Source of the DNA: Bacteroidota bacterium
GTDB taxonomy: Bacteria; Bacteroidota; Bacteroidia; Bacteroidales; Rikenellaceae
Assembly (NCBI GenBank): GCA_023443765.1
Contig: JAEZTA010000015.1
Coordinates: forward strand, 1 to 47,718
Reading direction: 5' to 3'
DNA: 47,718 nt
A program made the position numbers and the translations under genes. The notes beneath the pieces were generated by a model. It did not search any database. It saw only the letters and a program-made list of their open reading frames with translations, and was not told the origin of the DNA. Positions 1 to 8,698 of this stretch are shown in pieces; position 1 is the stretch's first letter, and every line of letters starts with the position of its first letter.

Positions 1-480
1 GTTGTAGATGTATACGAGTTTGTTGCGGACATCGTAGACCAGCGAGTCGGTATTCTTGCCCGAAATCGGGTCGTCGAGGAATGCTCCTGCGGGCCGCGGT
101 TTTTTCACCGAGTCGCGGTGGAGCGTGTCCGTTGAGAGCGAGTCGGCTTTCTGCGCCACGAGCGAATCGACCTGCGACGAGAAGAGCGAATCCTTCTCCT
201 CCTGCGAGAGGGCGTTGAAGGCGGCGTTGTCGCGCCTCTGCCGGCGGGCTTCGCGCCGCGAAGGAGTGACGAAGGGCACGCGTGCGCTCGTATCGGGACG
301 GATCGTGTCGGCCCGGGAGGGACTTTGGACGTTGTTTTCGACAGCGGTAAAATAGGCTGCGCGGGACGTTCCGCCGCCCAGAACGATCTGGGCAAACAGC
401 AGAATCACTGTCGCCGACAAGAGATATTTTACCCTAATTTTATCCAAAATCCGAAAAATTTTCAGTACCTTTGCCGACAT
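1..480 (-). CDS. lptD: LptD-like LPS assembly protein, N-terminal part (runs off the window)
   Basis: Reading the - strand from an ATG at 480 gives 160 codons without a stop to the window edge. The N-terminus (MSAKVLKIFRILDKIRVKYL) leads into a hydrophobic stretch (about residues 20-36) that fits a signal anchor or signal peptide. A polar, Ser/Asp/Arg-rich linker follows, then DSLVYDVRNKLVYIYN, the typical opening of the OstA/LptA-like domain of Bacteroidetes LptD. LptD is the outer-membrane protein that inserts lipopolysaccharide into the outer leaflet. The beta-barrel is outside the window, so the call rests on the N-terminus and on the divergent arrangement with the amidase and MCE genes, which I recall from other Bacteroidales. 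A -7 box lies upstream at 539-546. Confidence 0.72.
   Translation of the reverse strand, partial: MSAKVLKIFRILDKIRVKYLLSATVILLFAQIVLGGGTSRAAYFTAVENNVQSPSRADTIRPDTSARVPFVTPSRREARRQRRDNAAFNALSQEEKDSLFSSQVDSLVAQKADSLSTDTLHRDSVKKPRPAGAFLDDPISGKNTDSLVYDVRNKLVYIYN
466..473 (+). promoter_or_regulatory. Candidate -7 box (TACCTTTG) for the amidase gene
   Basis: The sequence matches the Bacteroidetes -7 consensus TAnnTTTG and lies about 115 bases upstream of the amidase ATG at 588. It falls inside the first codons of the divergent lptD gene. No good TTTG -33 element is visible, so this is a motif match only. Confidence 0.4.
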
Positions 481-538
481 GTCGGCAAAAACGCCCGGAT
501 CGGGGTTCTGAACCCTTCCCGCCGCGTTTTCGGCCCGA

Positions 539-546
539 CAAAGATA
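539..546 (-). promoter_or_regulatory. Candidate -7 box (TATCTTTG) for lptD
   Basis: On the - strand this reads TATCTTTG, an exact TAnnTTTG match, about 58 bases upstream of the lptD ATG at 480. A T-rich stretch lies upstream but there is no clear TTTG at the -33 position. The expected transcript start is near 532. Confidence 0.5.
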
Positions 547-587
547 GGTAAAAATTTATAGAAAGCTCACACTTGGTACTATTAAAT

Positions 588-1904
588 ATGCGCACACGAC
601 TTTTGCTGCTATTCGTCTTTGCTGCCGTAACTGTTTTTAGGAACGTTGCGGTTGCCGGGAATATTGCGCACGGTGTCGAAGTCGTGGTAATCGACGCCGG
701 GCACGGAGGAAAATTTCCCGGTGCACACTACGGCGGGATCAGCGAGAAAGACCTCACGCTGAAGGTGGCGCTCAAGCTCGGGAAACTCGTCGAGGAGGGG
801 ATGCCCGGCGTGAAGGTGGTCTACACCCGCACGACGGACAAGGCGCTGGGAAGCGACCTGGCGACCGACCTGCAGGCCCGGGCCGACATTGCCAACAAGG
901 CCGGGGGCGACCTTTTCATCTCGATCCATGTCAATGCTGCGCCCAAAGCGACGGGCGTGCGGGGCGTTGAGACGCTGATCATGGGCGAAAGTTCGAAGGA
1001 GCAGCGTTACAACGAAAACGCCCTGTTCGAGAACAACCGCGAAGACCTGATCGACATGTCCGACGAGCGGACGGCGGCCATCGTACGGGCTTATATCCAG
1101 AATCTTCAGTTCACTTACGGCGAATACAGCATGGCTTTTGCCCGGTGCATCCAGAACAGCTACCTCAAGGCCGGGCGCCACTCGCGCGGCGTGAAGCCGC
1201 AGTTGCTGCGGGTGCTCTATGCGACCGACATGCCGGGCGTGCTGACCGAAATCGGGTTTATGACCAACCAGCAGGAGCTGGCTTATATGAAATCGGAGAA
1301 GGGGCAGAGCGAGATCGCCCGGTCGCTGTACCAGGCTATTCGCAATTATTCGGCCTATGTGCTGGGAACCCGGATGGCCGAGGAGGAGCAGACGGTGACG
1401 ACTGCGCCCGTGGTGGCCGAACAGACTCCCGCTGCGACCCCGGCGCCGGAGAAGAAGTCTGCGGTGGAGGAGAAAGCCGCTTCCCGGAAAACTGCGACTG
1501 AGAAGTCCGCTGAAAAGCCTGCTGAGAAACCGGCCGCGAAACCTGTGGAGAAACCCGCTGCGACGAAGCCCGTGCAGGAGAAGCCCGCAACGACAGCGCC
1601 TGTTCCGGCCAAAATACCGGAAAAGACGGCCCAAAAAACCGCGACGCAGAAACCTGCCGAATTGCCGCTGCGCTATACGATTCAGGTGATGGCTTCGGCA
1701 TCGCCTGTGCCTGTTACCTCGTCGCAGTTCCGCTCCTACAGCGGGAAGGTGACGCAGTTTACGGCCGAGGGGCGGTTCCCCTATAAATACGGCGTGGGCG
1801 GGTACGATACACGCGAGGCTGCACAGCGGAAACTGTCCGAGGTGCGCAAGGTATTCCCGGGGGCCTTTGTGGTTCCGTGCCGGGGTACGCAAATTGTAAA
1901 ATAA
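588..1904 (+). CDS. Secreted N-acetylmuramoyl-L-alanine amidase with C-terminal SPOR-like region
   Basis: This is a 438-residue zinc amidase that cleaves the bond between MurNAc and L-alanine in peptidoglycan, probably in the periplasm. A signal peptide covers about residues 1-24. The Amidase_3 domain spans roughly 30-260. The likely zinc and catalytic residues are His39 (DAGHGG), Glu53 (GISEKD), His114 (SIHVNA) and Glu221 (LTEIGF). A Lys/Pro/Ala/Glu-rich linker of about 95 residues follows. The last 75 residues (starting LRYTIQVMAS) look like a SPOR-type peptidoglycan-binding domain. A TTG start at 573 is possible in frame, but ATG at 588 puts the signal peptide at the terminus. The MCE gene starts 11 bases after the stop, so the two are probably co-transcribed. 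Confidence 0.9.
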   Translation: MRTRLLLLFVFAAVTVFRNVAVAGNIAHGVEVVVIDAGHGGKFPGAHYGGISEKDLTLKVALKLGKLVEEGMPGVKVVYTRTTDKALGSDLATDLQARADIANKAGGDLFISIHVNAAPKATGVRGVETLIMGESSKEQRYNENALFENNREDLIDMSDERTAAIVRAYIQNLQFTYGEYSMAFARCIQNSYLKAGRHSRGVKPQLLRVLYATDMPGVLTEIGFMTNQQELAYMKSEKGQSEIARSLYQAIRNYSAYVLGTRMAEEEQTVTTAPVVAEQTPAATPAPEKKSAVEEKAASRKTATEKSAEKPAEKPAAKPVEKPAATKPVQEKPATTAPVPAKIPEKTAQKTATQKPAELPLRYTIQVMASASPVPVTSSQFRSYSGKVTQFTAEGRFPYKYGVGGYDTREAAQRKLSEVRKVFPGAFVVPCRGTQIVK

Positions 1905-1915
1905 AAACAAAGGAT

Positions 1916-2917
1916 ATGAAAAGGGAAGTTAAAATCGGAATTTTCGGCGTGACGATGATCATTGCCGCGTGGGCCGGAGTCCGGTTTTTGAAGGGATTCG
2001 ATATTTTCAGCCGCAATTCGGTTTACTACGCTGCCTACGACCAGGTCAACGGCGTACAGTCGGCGTCGCCCATTATGATGAAGGGCGTCAAAATCGGTAC
2101 GGTGACGGGTATTTCGTTCGATCCCCAGCGCAGCGACAACGTCGTGCTGCAATTCACCATCAAGCGCCAGTACCACATTCCGACCGATTCCGAGGCCAAG
2201 ATATTCAGCAACGGCCTGATGGGCGCCAAGGCCATCGAGATCAGCTACGGCACGGCGAACACCTACCTCCAGTCGGGCGATACGCTGCGTTCGCTGCGCG
2301 AGCGCGACCTGATGGATGTGGCCGGATCGGAACTGGACTTCTTCAAGCAGAAAATTTCGCAGGTGACGGGCGACCTGTCGCGCACGCTGACCAACCTCAA
2401 TAACCTGATGGAGGCTAATACGCAGAATATCACCGGAACGCTGGGCAACCTGAACACAATCACGGGCGATATGGCCGGAATCCTCAGTGCCGAGAAGCAA
2501 AACCTGAGGGCCGCCGTCCGGAACCTCACGGAGTTCTCTGCGATGCTGGGCGACAACGCTCCGCGTGTGGACAGCATCGTCAGCAGCCTGAACCGGATGA
2601 CGACGGAACTGGCCGATGCCGGATTCGCCCGTAAGCTCACCGATGCGGTGAGCGAGGTGAACAACCTGCTGGCGAAGATCGAAACGGGCGAGGGAACCGT
2701 CGGCAAGCTGATGAACGACCCTGCGTTTTACGATTCGCTGACTGAGGCCAGCGACAACCTCGCCTCGCTGCTGGCCAACCTGCAGCAGTACCCCGGCCGC
2801 TATGTGCATTTCTCGCTCTTCGGGCGCAGCCCCGAGAAGATGCAGGAGAAGGCCGAGCGGAAAGCCGCCAAAGCTACCGCCAAGGCCGAGCAGGACTCGC
2901 TGAAAAGGTTGAAATAG
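1916..2917 (+). CDS. MCE-family (MlaD-like) lipid-transport protein
   Basis: This 333-residue protein has one N-terminal membrane helix (about residues 8-25, IFGVTMIIAAWAGVRFL). An MCE domain spans about 35-115 (VNGVQSASPIMMKGVKIGTV, then a GLMGAKAIEI segment). The C-terminal half is long, helical and Asn/Leu-rich, and the tail is Lys/Ala-rich. MCE proteins form hexameric periplasmic rings or tubes that shuttle phospholipids between membranes, usually with an MlaE permease and an MlaF ATPase, neither of which is seen here. ATG 1916 was chosen because it begins MKREVKIG directly before the helix, and an AGGA precedes it. It follows the amidase with 11 bases between. Confidence 0.85.
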   Translation: MKREVKIGIFGVTMIIAAWAGVRFLKGFDIFSRNSVYYAAYDQVNGVQSASPIMMKGVKIGTVTGISFDPQRSDNVVLQFTIKRQYHIPTDSEAKIFSNGLMGAKAIEISYGTANTYLQSGDTLRSLRERDLMDVAGSELDFFKQKISQVTGDLSRTLTNLNNLMEANTQNITGTLGNLNTITGDMAGILSAEKQNLRAAVRNLTEFSAMLGDNAPRVDSIVSSLNRMTTELADAGFARKLTDAVSEVNNLLAKIETGEGTVGKLMNDPAFYDSLTEASDNLASLLANLQQYPGRYVHFSLFGRSPEKMQEKAERKAAKATAKAEQDSLKRLK

Positions 2918-2984
2918 AGGCCTAAGCCCTATTTCGGCGTGTTATTCGTGGTTGCATTCCGGTCGTAATTCCGGTTGCGTTGCG

Positions 2985-3058
2985 ACAAGTCCCCTCCGAG
3001 GAGGGGATTTAGGGGTGGGTCAGACTTGTATGCACGGCCAGAGGCCGTGGGTGTAACC
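2985..3058. repeat. Intergenic GC-rich hairpin element (REP-like)
   Basis: The element holds an 8-bp stem with a 2-base loop (TCCCCTCC/GGAGGGGA, 2990-3007), followed by TTTAGGGGTGGGT. This core is bracketed by the inverted hexamers ACAAGT (2985-2990) and ACTTGT (3024-3029). A second hairpin follows, CACGGCC/GGCCGTG with a 3-base loop (3033-3049). A related C-rich hairpin followed by GGGGTGGG occurs at 11381-11410. Such modules resemble the REP-type repeats of Bacteroidetes that IS200-like transposases spread. No such transposase is in the window, so the family assignment is inference. Confidence 0.55.
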
Positions 3059-3105
3059 CGCCCGGAGCGAAATGGCGGCCGATATTTAAACATGACTTTG
3101 ATTCC

Positions 3106-5589
3106 ATGATTTACCCTGCTACATTCGAGCAAAAGATAGGTTTCGACCGGCTCCGCGAGCAGGTCGCAGGGCGTTGTACCATGCGTGCCGCCCGGGAACG
3201 CCTTGCTGCCGAGGGCTTTTCGACCTCAGCACGCGAGATCGAGCGCCGGCTGGCCCTGGCCGACGAAATGCGCCTGCTCCTGGATATGGAGCACGATTTT
3301 CCCGGGGGCGAATACCCCGATGTCGATTATATTGTCGCCAAACTGCGCGTCGAAGGCTCGTTCCTCGACGTGGAGGAGGTCGTGACCCTGCGCCGGGCGC
3401 TGGCTGCGATCGGCGGCATCGTTTCATTCATTCTCAACCGCGAAGAGCGTTATCCGGCCCTCTATGCCCGCACACGAGGCGTTGCGGCATTCCCCGAGAT
3501 CGTGCAGCGCATCGACGGCATCCTCGACCGTTTCGGTAACGTGAAGGACAACGCGTCGCCCGCCCTGCAGGAGATTCGCCGTTCGATCCGCGAACGCGAA
3601 GGGCAGGCCGCCAAGCGGTTGCAGGCCGTGCTGGCTTCGGCCAAGGGGGCGGGCATCGTCGATGCCGACGCCCAGATTTCGATCCGCGAAGGCAAAGCCG
3701 TGATCCCCGTGTCGGCGGCCAACAAACGCAAACTGAGCGGTTTTATCCACGACGAGTCGGCGACGGGAAGGACCTTCTACATCGAGCCGGTCGAGGTGGT
3801 GGAGATCAACAACGAACTGCGCGAACTGGAATATGCCGAACGGCGCGAGATCGTGCGCATCCTCACGGAGTTCACCGAGGCGATCCGTCCCGATGCGGGG
3901 TTGATCGCCGATTCGGGCGACTACCTCGCCGAGGTCGACATGCTGCGCGCCAAGGGCCGCTGGGCCTCGGAGAATGGATGCGTGAAACCGATCCTCTCGA
4001 CCGACGACCGGCTGGTGCTGAAAAATGCCCGCCATCCGCTGTTGCAACAAACCTTGCGTGCCGCGGGGCGCGAGATCGTGCCGCTGGATTTGCAACTCGA
4101 CCGCCGCAAGCATATCCTCGTCATTTCGGGCCCCAATGCCGGCGGTAAGTCGGTCTGCCTGAAGACCACGGGCATCGTGCAGTATATGTTCCAGTGCGGG
4201 TTCCCGGTTCCGGCCTCGGAGGTTTCGGAACTGCCCGTTTTCACGAGCATTTTCATCGACATCGGCGACGAACAGTCGATCGACAACGACCTGTCGACCT
4301 ATTCGTCGCACCTCCTGAATATGAAGCACATGCTCGCCGGGGCTTCGGACCGGATGCTGGTGCTGATCGACGAATTCGGGTCCGGCACCGAACCGATCAT
4401 CGGCGGGGCCATTGCCGAGGCGATTCTCGAACGACTGCTCGACCGGGGCTGTTACGGCGTGATCACGACCCACTATGCCAATATAAAGTATTACGCTTCG
4501 TCGGTCGAGGGCATTGCCAACGGTGCGATGATGTTCGACGTGCAGAATATTCGGCCGCTGTTCCGCCTCGAAATGGGCAAGCCGGGCAGTTCTTTCGCCG
4601 TGGAAATCGCCCGCAAGATCGGGCTTCCGGAGGATATTATCCGTGCGGCGAGCGAGAAGGCCGGGTCGGACCATATCAATATCGAGAAACAACTGCGCGA
4701 GATCGCCCGTGACAAGCACTACTGGGAGCAGAAGCGCGACCGCATCCGCCTGACGGACCGCAAGGTCGAGGAACTTGAGCAGAACTATGCCCGGCAACTG
4801 GCGAAGATTCGCGCCGAGCGGCAGGAGATCCTGAAAAAAGCCAAGCAGGAGGCGCAGCAGTTGATTGCCGACGCCAACCGGCAGATCGAGAATACTATCA
4901 AGACCATCCGCGAGGCGCAGGCCGAGAAGGAGCTGACGCGGTTGGCGCGACGTGAGCTGGACGACTTCCGCGAGGTGGTCGAGAAGGCCGATTCGGCAGA
5001 GAAAGAGGCCTCCGTGGCGCGCGAAATCGAGCGTATCGAACGCCGCCGCCAACGGCGCGCCGAGCGCAAGGCGCAGCCCGATGCGAAGGTTTCGGAGGCC
5101 GCTCCGGAACCTGAAAAGCCACGGGAAGTGGTCGCCGGGGCGAAAGTCCGCATGGCCGGGCAGGATATGGTCGGCGTGGTGCAGTCGGTGAAGGGTAAGC
5201 GGGCGCAGGTGGCGTTCGGGCAGATACTGACGACGGTGGACAAAGGCCTGCTGACGGTGGTTTCGAACAACGAATACCGCGAGGCGACGCGGCCCGTTAC
5301 GGCCCGTACGGTCGTGTCGGTGGACATTTCGTCGCGCAAACTCAACTTCAAGGACCACATCGACGTGCGCGGCATGCGCGCCTCGGAGGCTTTGGAGGAG
5401 GTGCGGAATTTTATCGACGATGCGCTGATGGTGGGCGTCGGGACGGTGTCGATCCTCCACGGCAAGGGAACGGGCGCCCTGAAAGAGGAGATACGCCGCT
5501 ACCTGCGGACGATTCCCGAGATCGCGTCGGCGGCCGATGAACATGCGGACCGCGGCGGGGCGGGGATAACGATAGTTAATTTTTCGTGA
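3106..5589 (+). CDS. mutS2: MutS2 family ATPase/endonuclease
   Basis: The protein has 827 residues, a normal length for MutS2. The MutS core and lever domains cover about 1-310. The ATPase domain starts at the Walker A motif GPNAGGKS (about residue 342) and continues through LIDEFGSGTEP (Walker B) and TTHYANIKYYA. A long, charged coiled coil runs from about 530 to 660 and carries the clamp. A C-terminal Smr nuclease domain (about 746-827) has DVRGM and HGKGTG. MutS2 suppresses homologous recombination and rescues collided ribosomes in other bacteria; it is not the mismatch-repair MutS. The ATG at 3106 gives the standard N-terminus MIYPATFEQKIGF. It stands alone between two hairpin-rich gaps. 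Confidence 0.95.
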   Translation: MIYPATFEQKIGFDRLREQVAGRCTMRAARERLAAEGFSTSAREIERRLALADEMRLLLDMEHDFPGGEYPDVDYIVAKLRVEGSFLDVEEVVTLRRALAAIGGIVSFILNREERYPALYARTRGVAAFPEIVQRIDGILDRFGNVKDNASPALQEIRRSIREREGQAAKRLQAVLASAKGAGIVDADAQISIREGKAVIPVSAANKRKLSGFIHDESATGRTFYIEPVEVVEINNELRELEYAERREIVRILTEFTEAIRPDAGLIADSGDYLAEVDMLRAKGRWASENGCVKPILSTDDRLVLKNARHPLLQQTLRAAGREIVPLDLQLDRRKHILVISGPNAGGKSVCLKTTGIVQYMFQCGFPVPASEVSELPVFTSIFIDIGDEQSIDNDLSTYSSHLLNMKHMLAGASDRMLVLIDEFGSGTEPIIGGAIAEAILERLLDRGCYGVITTHYANIKYYASSVEGIANGAMMFDVQNIRPLFRLEMGKPGSSFAVEIARKIGLPEDIIRAASEKAGSDHINIEKQLREIARDKHYWEQKRDRIRLTDRKVEELEQNYARQLAKIRAERQEILKKAKQEAQQLIADANRQIENTIKTIREAQAEKELTRLARRELDDFREVVEKADSAEKEASVAREIERIERRRQRRAERKAQPDAKVSEAAPEPEKPREVVAGAKVRMAGQDMVGVVQSVKGKRAQVAFGQILTTVDKGLLTVVSNNEYREATRPVTARTVVSVDISSRKLNFKDHIDVRGMRASEALEEVRNFIDDALMVGVGTVSILHGKGTGALKEEIRRYLRTIPEIASAADEHADRGGAGITIVNFS

Positions 5590-5621
5590 TAGCCGCGCAT
5601 TTTCGCACTTCCCTTGCATCC

Positions 5622-5668
5622 CACGAATGGGAAATACATATGTATGTCCCATCCGTGTGCCGCGGCAC
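5622..5668. repeat. 36-bp near-perfect palindrome followed by a 12-bp perfect palindrome
   Basis: Positions 5622-5657 form an inverted repeat with 18-base arms differing at two positions, centred on CATATG. It runs directly into the perfect palindrome GTGCCGCGGCAC (5657-5668, sharing one base). It lies 33 bases after the mutS2 stop and 170 bases before murF-alr. It could terminate mutS2 transcription, but no T-run follows it on either strand. Confidence 0.6.
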
Positions 5669-5725
5669 GAAGCACGAAACTGCATCCGCTCTGACGAAAA
5701 TTGGGGATGGCTTTGAATAAGTTGT

Positions 5726-5757
5726 TTTGAAATAACGGTCTTTTTTCACCATCTTTG
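5726..5757 (+). promoter_or_regulatory. Candidate promoter for murF-alr
   Basis: A TTTG at 5726-5729 is followed by 20 bases and then CATCTTTG (5750-5757), one base off the TAnnTTTG consensus. The spacing is right for a Bacteroidetes housekeeping promoter. It lies 80 bases upstream of the start codon. Confidence 0.5.
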
Positions 5758-5837
5758 GCTGTGGGGAGCGGGTTCGCATTATTGCTTGCGGCGGTCGGAG
5801 TAGAAAAACGGTCATATAAGGATAATTTGGATATTTT

Positions 5838-8207
5838 ATGAAATATCTTCTTTCGCAAATCGCTGCCGTCGTGGGCGGTAAGTTCTCGGGAACGGACTGT
5901 GAAGTGCAGTCGGTGGTGACCGACAGCCGTTCGCTGACCTGCGAACTGGGCTCCGGGCCGATGTTCGTCGCCATGTGCGGCGCGAACCACGATTCGCATA
6001 CGTTTATTCCCCAGATGTACGCGCGCGGGGTGCGGGCTTTCCTGGTCGAACGGCCCGTCGAGGCCCTGCCGGGGTGCGGTTATGTACTCGTGGAGAATGC
6101 CATTACGGCTTTGCAGTGGCTGGCGGCCTACCACCGGGCGCAATTTAAAGGAACCGTGGTCGGGATCACCGGGTCGAACGGCAAGACGGTCATCAAGGAG
6201 TGGATTGCCGAAGAACTGCCTGCGGGGATGAAGTGCTACCGCTCGCCCAAGAGCTACAATTCGCAACTGGGCGTGCCGCTGTCGGTGCTGATGATCGAGG
6301 GCGACGAACAACTGGCGCTGATCGAAGCGGGGATTTCGAAACCCGGCGAGATGGCGCGGCTGGAACGCATCATCCGCCCCGACGTGGTGGTCTTCACCTC
6401 GATCGGCGATGCGCACCAGGAAAATTTCCTCAATCTGGAACAGAAATGTATCGAAAAGATGGTGCTGGCCCACAGCGCCAAAACCATCGTTTACCATAGC
6501 TATTACGAGCCGCTGGGCCGGCTGATCGCATCGCACTTCGCGGGGCGGAAACTCTGCGACGCGGCCACCTGCCGCGAGGTCCCGGAGGCGGTGATCGGCA
6601 ATGCGGCATCACGCCGCAACGCCCAGATCGTCGAGGCTTTCTGCGCGGCGATGGGCTATCCCGCACCGTCGTTTACGGAGGCTCCCGAGGTCGCCATGCG
6701 CCTCGAAGTCAAGGACGGCATCAACGACTCGGTGCTGATCAACGATGCCTATAACCTCGATCTCAATTCGCTGGCGCTGGCGCTGGATTACCTGCACAAC
6801 GTGGCGTTGTCGCGCCGCCGCACGCTCGTGCTGTCGGACATTGCGCAGAGCGGCCTGACGGACGACGAACTTTACGGTCGTGTGGCCGGAATGGTCGCGC
6901 GGGCGGGTATCGACACGCTGATCGGCATCGGGCCGAAGCTGAAACGCTATGCCTCGCTGTTCGGGTGCGACAGGGAGTTCTACGCTTCGACCGACGAGTG
7001 TATCGCACGCATCGGCCGCCATGCCGTGGCGGGCCGCGCCGTGTTGCTGAAAGGCGCCCGCGAGTATCGTTTTGAGAAGCTGGCTCACGCACTGGCACGC
7101 AAGAGCCATACGACGGTGCTGGAGGTCGACCTCGACGCCATGATCCACAATCTCAACTATTTCCGCTCGAAGCTCGACTTCTCGACGAAACTCGTGGCAA
7201 TGGTCAAGGCCGGTTCGTACGGTGCGGGCGATTTCGAGGTGGCGCAGATGCTTCAGCACCAGGGCGTCGACTACCTCGCCGTGGCGTTTGCCGACGAGGG
7301 CGTGCTGCTGCGCGAACGGGGGATCACGATGCCCATCGTGGTGCTGAATGCCGATGCCGACAGTTTCGACCTGATGATCGCCAACCGCCTCGAACCCGAG
7401 ATATACAGTTTCCGTTCGCTGTCCGACTTCGCCGATGCGGTGTCGCACGCCGGGGAAACCCGCTATCCGATCCACCTGAAACTCGACACGGGCATGCACC
7501 GGCTGGGATTCATGGAGGACGAGATCGAACGCCTCTGCGCGGAGTTACGGACATTGTCGGCTGTGAAGGTGGCGTCGGTCTTCTCGCACCTGAACTGCGC
7601 CGATATGCCCGAAGAGGATGCCTACACGCGTGCCCAGATCGCGCGCTACGACCGCATGAGCGCGGCTGTGGTTGCATCGCTGCCCTATGGGGTGATTCGC
7701 CATACGGCCAATTCGGCAGCTATCGAGCGGTTTCCCGAGGCGCAGTTCGACATGTGCCGCCTCGGACTGGGGCTTTACGGCTTCGGATGGGAACACAACG
7801 CGGGTCTGCGCCCGGTTGCGACGCTGAAGACCCGCATCGTGCAGATCAAGCACCTCGCGGCGGGCGACGCCGTGGGATACGGGCGTGCCGGGAAACTGAC
7901 GCGGCCGACTGTGACGGCGACCGTTCCTGTGGGCTATGCCGACGGACTGGACCGCCACCTGGGTTGCGGACGCTGGTCGATGCGCGTGGCCGGACAGCCT
8001 GCGCCGATCGTGGGGCGGGTTTGCATGGACAGTTGCATGATCGACATTACGGACATTCCGGGCGTTGCGGAGGGCGACGAAGTGCGGATTTTCTCCGCCG
8101 AGCCGGGCAACGACCTCGAAACGATGGCCCGGGTGCTCGACACGATTCCCTACGAGATCATGACCTCGGTGTCAGGGCGTGTGAAACGAATCTACCTCAA
8201 AGAATAG
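5838..8207 (+). CDS. Bifunctional MurF ligase / alanine racemase
   Basis: This is a fusion of 789 residues. The N-terminal half is MurF, which adds D-Ala-D-Ala to UDP-MurNAc-tripeptide. It has a substrate domain (1-100) and the ATP loop GITGSNGKT (from residue 109). The C-terminal half, from about residue 427 (LEVDLDAMIHNL), is a fold-III alanine racemase that makes the D-alanine used by the ligase pathway. Its PLP lysine is Lys457 in MVKAGSYGAG. LDTGMHRLGF, AVGYGRAGK and RVCMDSCMIDIT are also present. The fusion is common in Bacteroidetes. The ATG at 5838 gives MKYLLSQIAAVVGGKF, the usual MurF start. The zinc-ribbon gene follows after 5 bases. Confidence 0.95.
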   Translation: MKYLLSQIAAVVGGKFSGTDCEVQSVVTDSRSLTCELGSGPMFVAMCGANHDSHTFIPQMYARGVRAFLVERPVEALPGCGYVLVENAITALQWLAAYHRAQFKGTVVGITGSNGKTVIKEWIAEELPAGMKCYRSPKSYNSQLGVPLSVLMIEGDEQLALIEAGISKPGEMARLERIIRPDVVVFTSIGDAHQENFLNLEQKCIEKMVLAHSAKTIVYHSYYEPLGRLIASHFAGRKLCDAATCREVPEAVIGNAASRRNAQIVEAFCAAMGYPAPSFTEAPEVAMRLEVKDGINDSVLINDAYNLDLNSLALALDYLHNVALSRRRTLVLSDIAQSGLTDDELYGRVAGMVARAGIDTLIGIGPKLKRYASLFGCDREFYASTDECIARIGRHAVAGRAVLLKGAREYRFEKLAHALARKSHTTVLEVDLDAMIHNLNYFRSKLDFSTKLVAMVKAGSYGAGDFEVAQMLQHQGVDYLAVAFADEGVLLRERGITMPIVVLNADADSFDLMIANRLEPEIYSFRSLSDFADAVSHAGETRYPIHLKLDTGMHRLGFMEDEIERLCAELRTLSAVKVASVFSHLNCADMPEEDAYTRAQIARYDRMSAAVVASLPYGVIRHTANSAAIERFPEAQFDMCRLGLGLYGFGWEHNAGLRPVATLKTRIVQIKHLAAGDAVGYGRAGKLTRPTVTATVPVGYADGLDRHLGCGRWSMRVAGQPAPIVGRVCMDSCMIDITDIPGVAEGDEVRIFSAEPGNDLETMARVLDTIPYEIMTSVSGRVKRIYLKE

Positions 8208-8212
8208 AACCC

Positions 8213-8698
8213 ATGAAGTGTTACGATTGCGACCGGGAGGTTGCCCAAACGTCGGAGAGATGTCCGGCATGCAGCTGTCCGACGGACCGGCAGCAGGCCG
8301 TGGTGTCGCTGGAAACGCGTTTGCTGACCGAGCGGATTGAAGCCGAGTCGGCGCTCGATCAGTTGCATAAGGCGAAGATCGCCATGTTCGCGGCTGCGTT
8401 TTTCGCCCTGCTCAACGGGGTGGTCCTGCTGACCCGGGCGCAGAGCGGCCTGGTGCTGGCGCTGGGGATTTTTATGGTTGTGCTGGCCGGCGGTTATGTG
8501 GCGCTGGGATTGCTGGTCCGGAAAGCCCCGTTGGTGCTTTCGATCGTGGGGCTGGTCCTGAGCCTGTTCTTCGTGGGCGGCGTGATCGGCCTGGTGGTCA
8601 TCGGGGCTATGGCCATCAGTGTCTTTTTTGCAGTCGTATATACCCGGTCGGCAAACCGGATTGACACATTGGAACGTAAAATCGCCAAATTGAAATAA
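8213..8698 (+). CDS. Small zinc-ribbon membrane protein, function unknown
   Basis: This is a 161-residue protein. It opens with a zinc ribbon of two CxxC pairs (CYDC near residue 3 and CPAC near residue 18). A predicted helix (about 35-60) follows, then three or four hydrophobic segments between about 62 and 140, and a charged tail (RSANRIDTLERKIAKLK). The ribbon is probably cytoplasmic. It starts 5 bases after murF-alr, and its TAA overlaps the next ATG (TAATG at 8696-8700), so it is very likely translated together with its neighbours. I do not recognise a family with a known role. The ATG at 8213 is the first codon that keeps the first CxxC pair. Confidence 0.75.
   Translation: MKCYDCDREVAQTSERCPACSCPTDRQQAVVSLETRLLTERIEAESALDQLHKAKIAMFAAAFFALLNGVVLLTRAQSGLVLALGIFMVVLAGGYVALGLLVRKAPLVLSIVGLVLSLFFVGGVIGLVVIGAMAISVFFAVVYTRSANRIDTLERKIAKLK

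Noticed and set aside
465..474. GTACCTTTGC, matching the CTnDOT target core GTANNTTTGC
   Set aside because: The same bases are a -7 promoter box, which that target resembles. No element is inserted here.
1450..1670. Lys/Pro/Ala repeat in the amidase as a DNA repeat or recombination site
   Set aside because: It is low-complexity linker coding sequence with irregular units, common in SPOR-tethered cell-wall enzymes.
3424..5685. 753-codon open frame antisense to mutS2
   Set aside because: It mirrors mutS2 codon usage in GC-rich DNA, has no recognisable domain and covers a certain gene. The same applies to the long antisense frames over mutL, the SusC genes and SusD.
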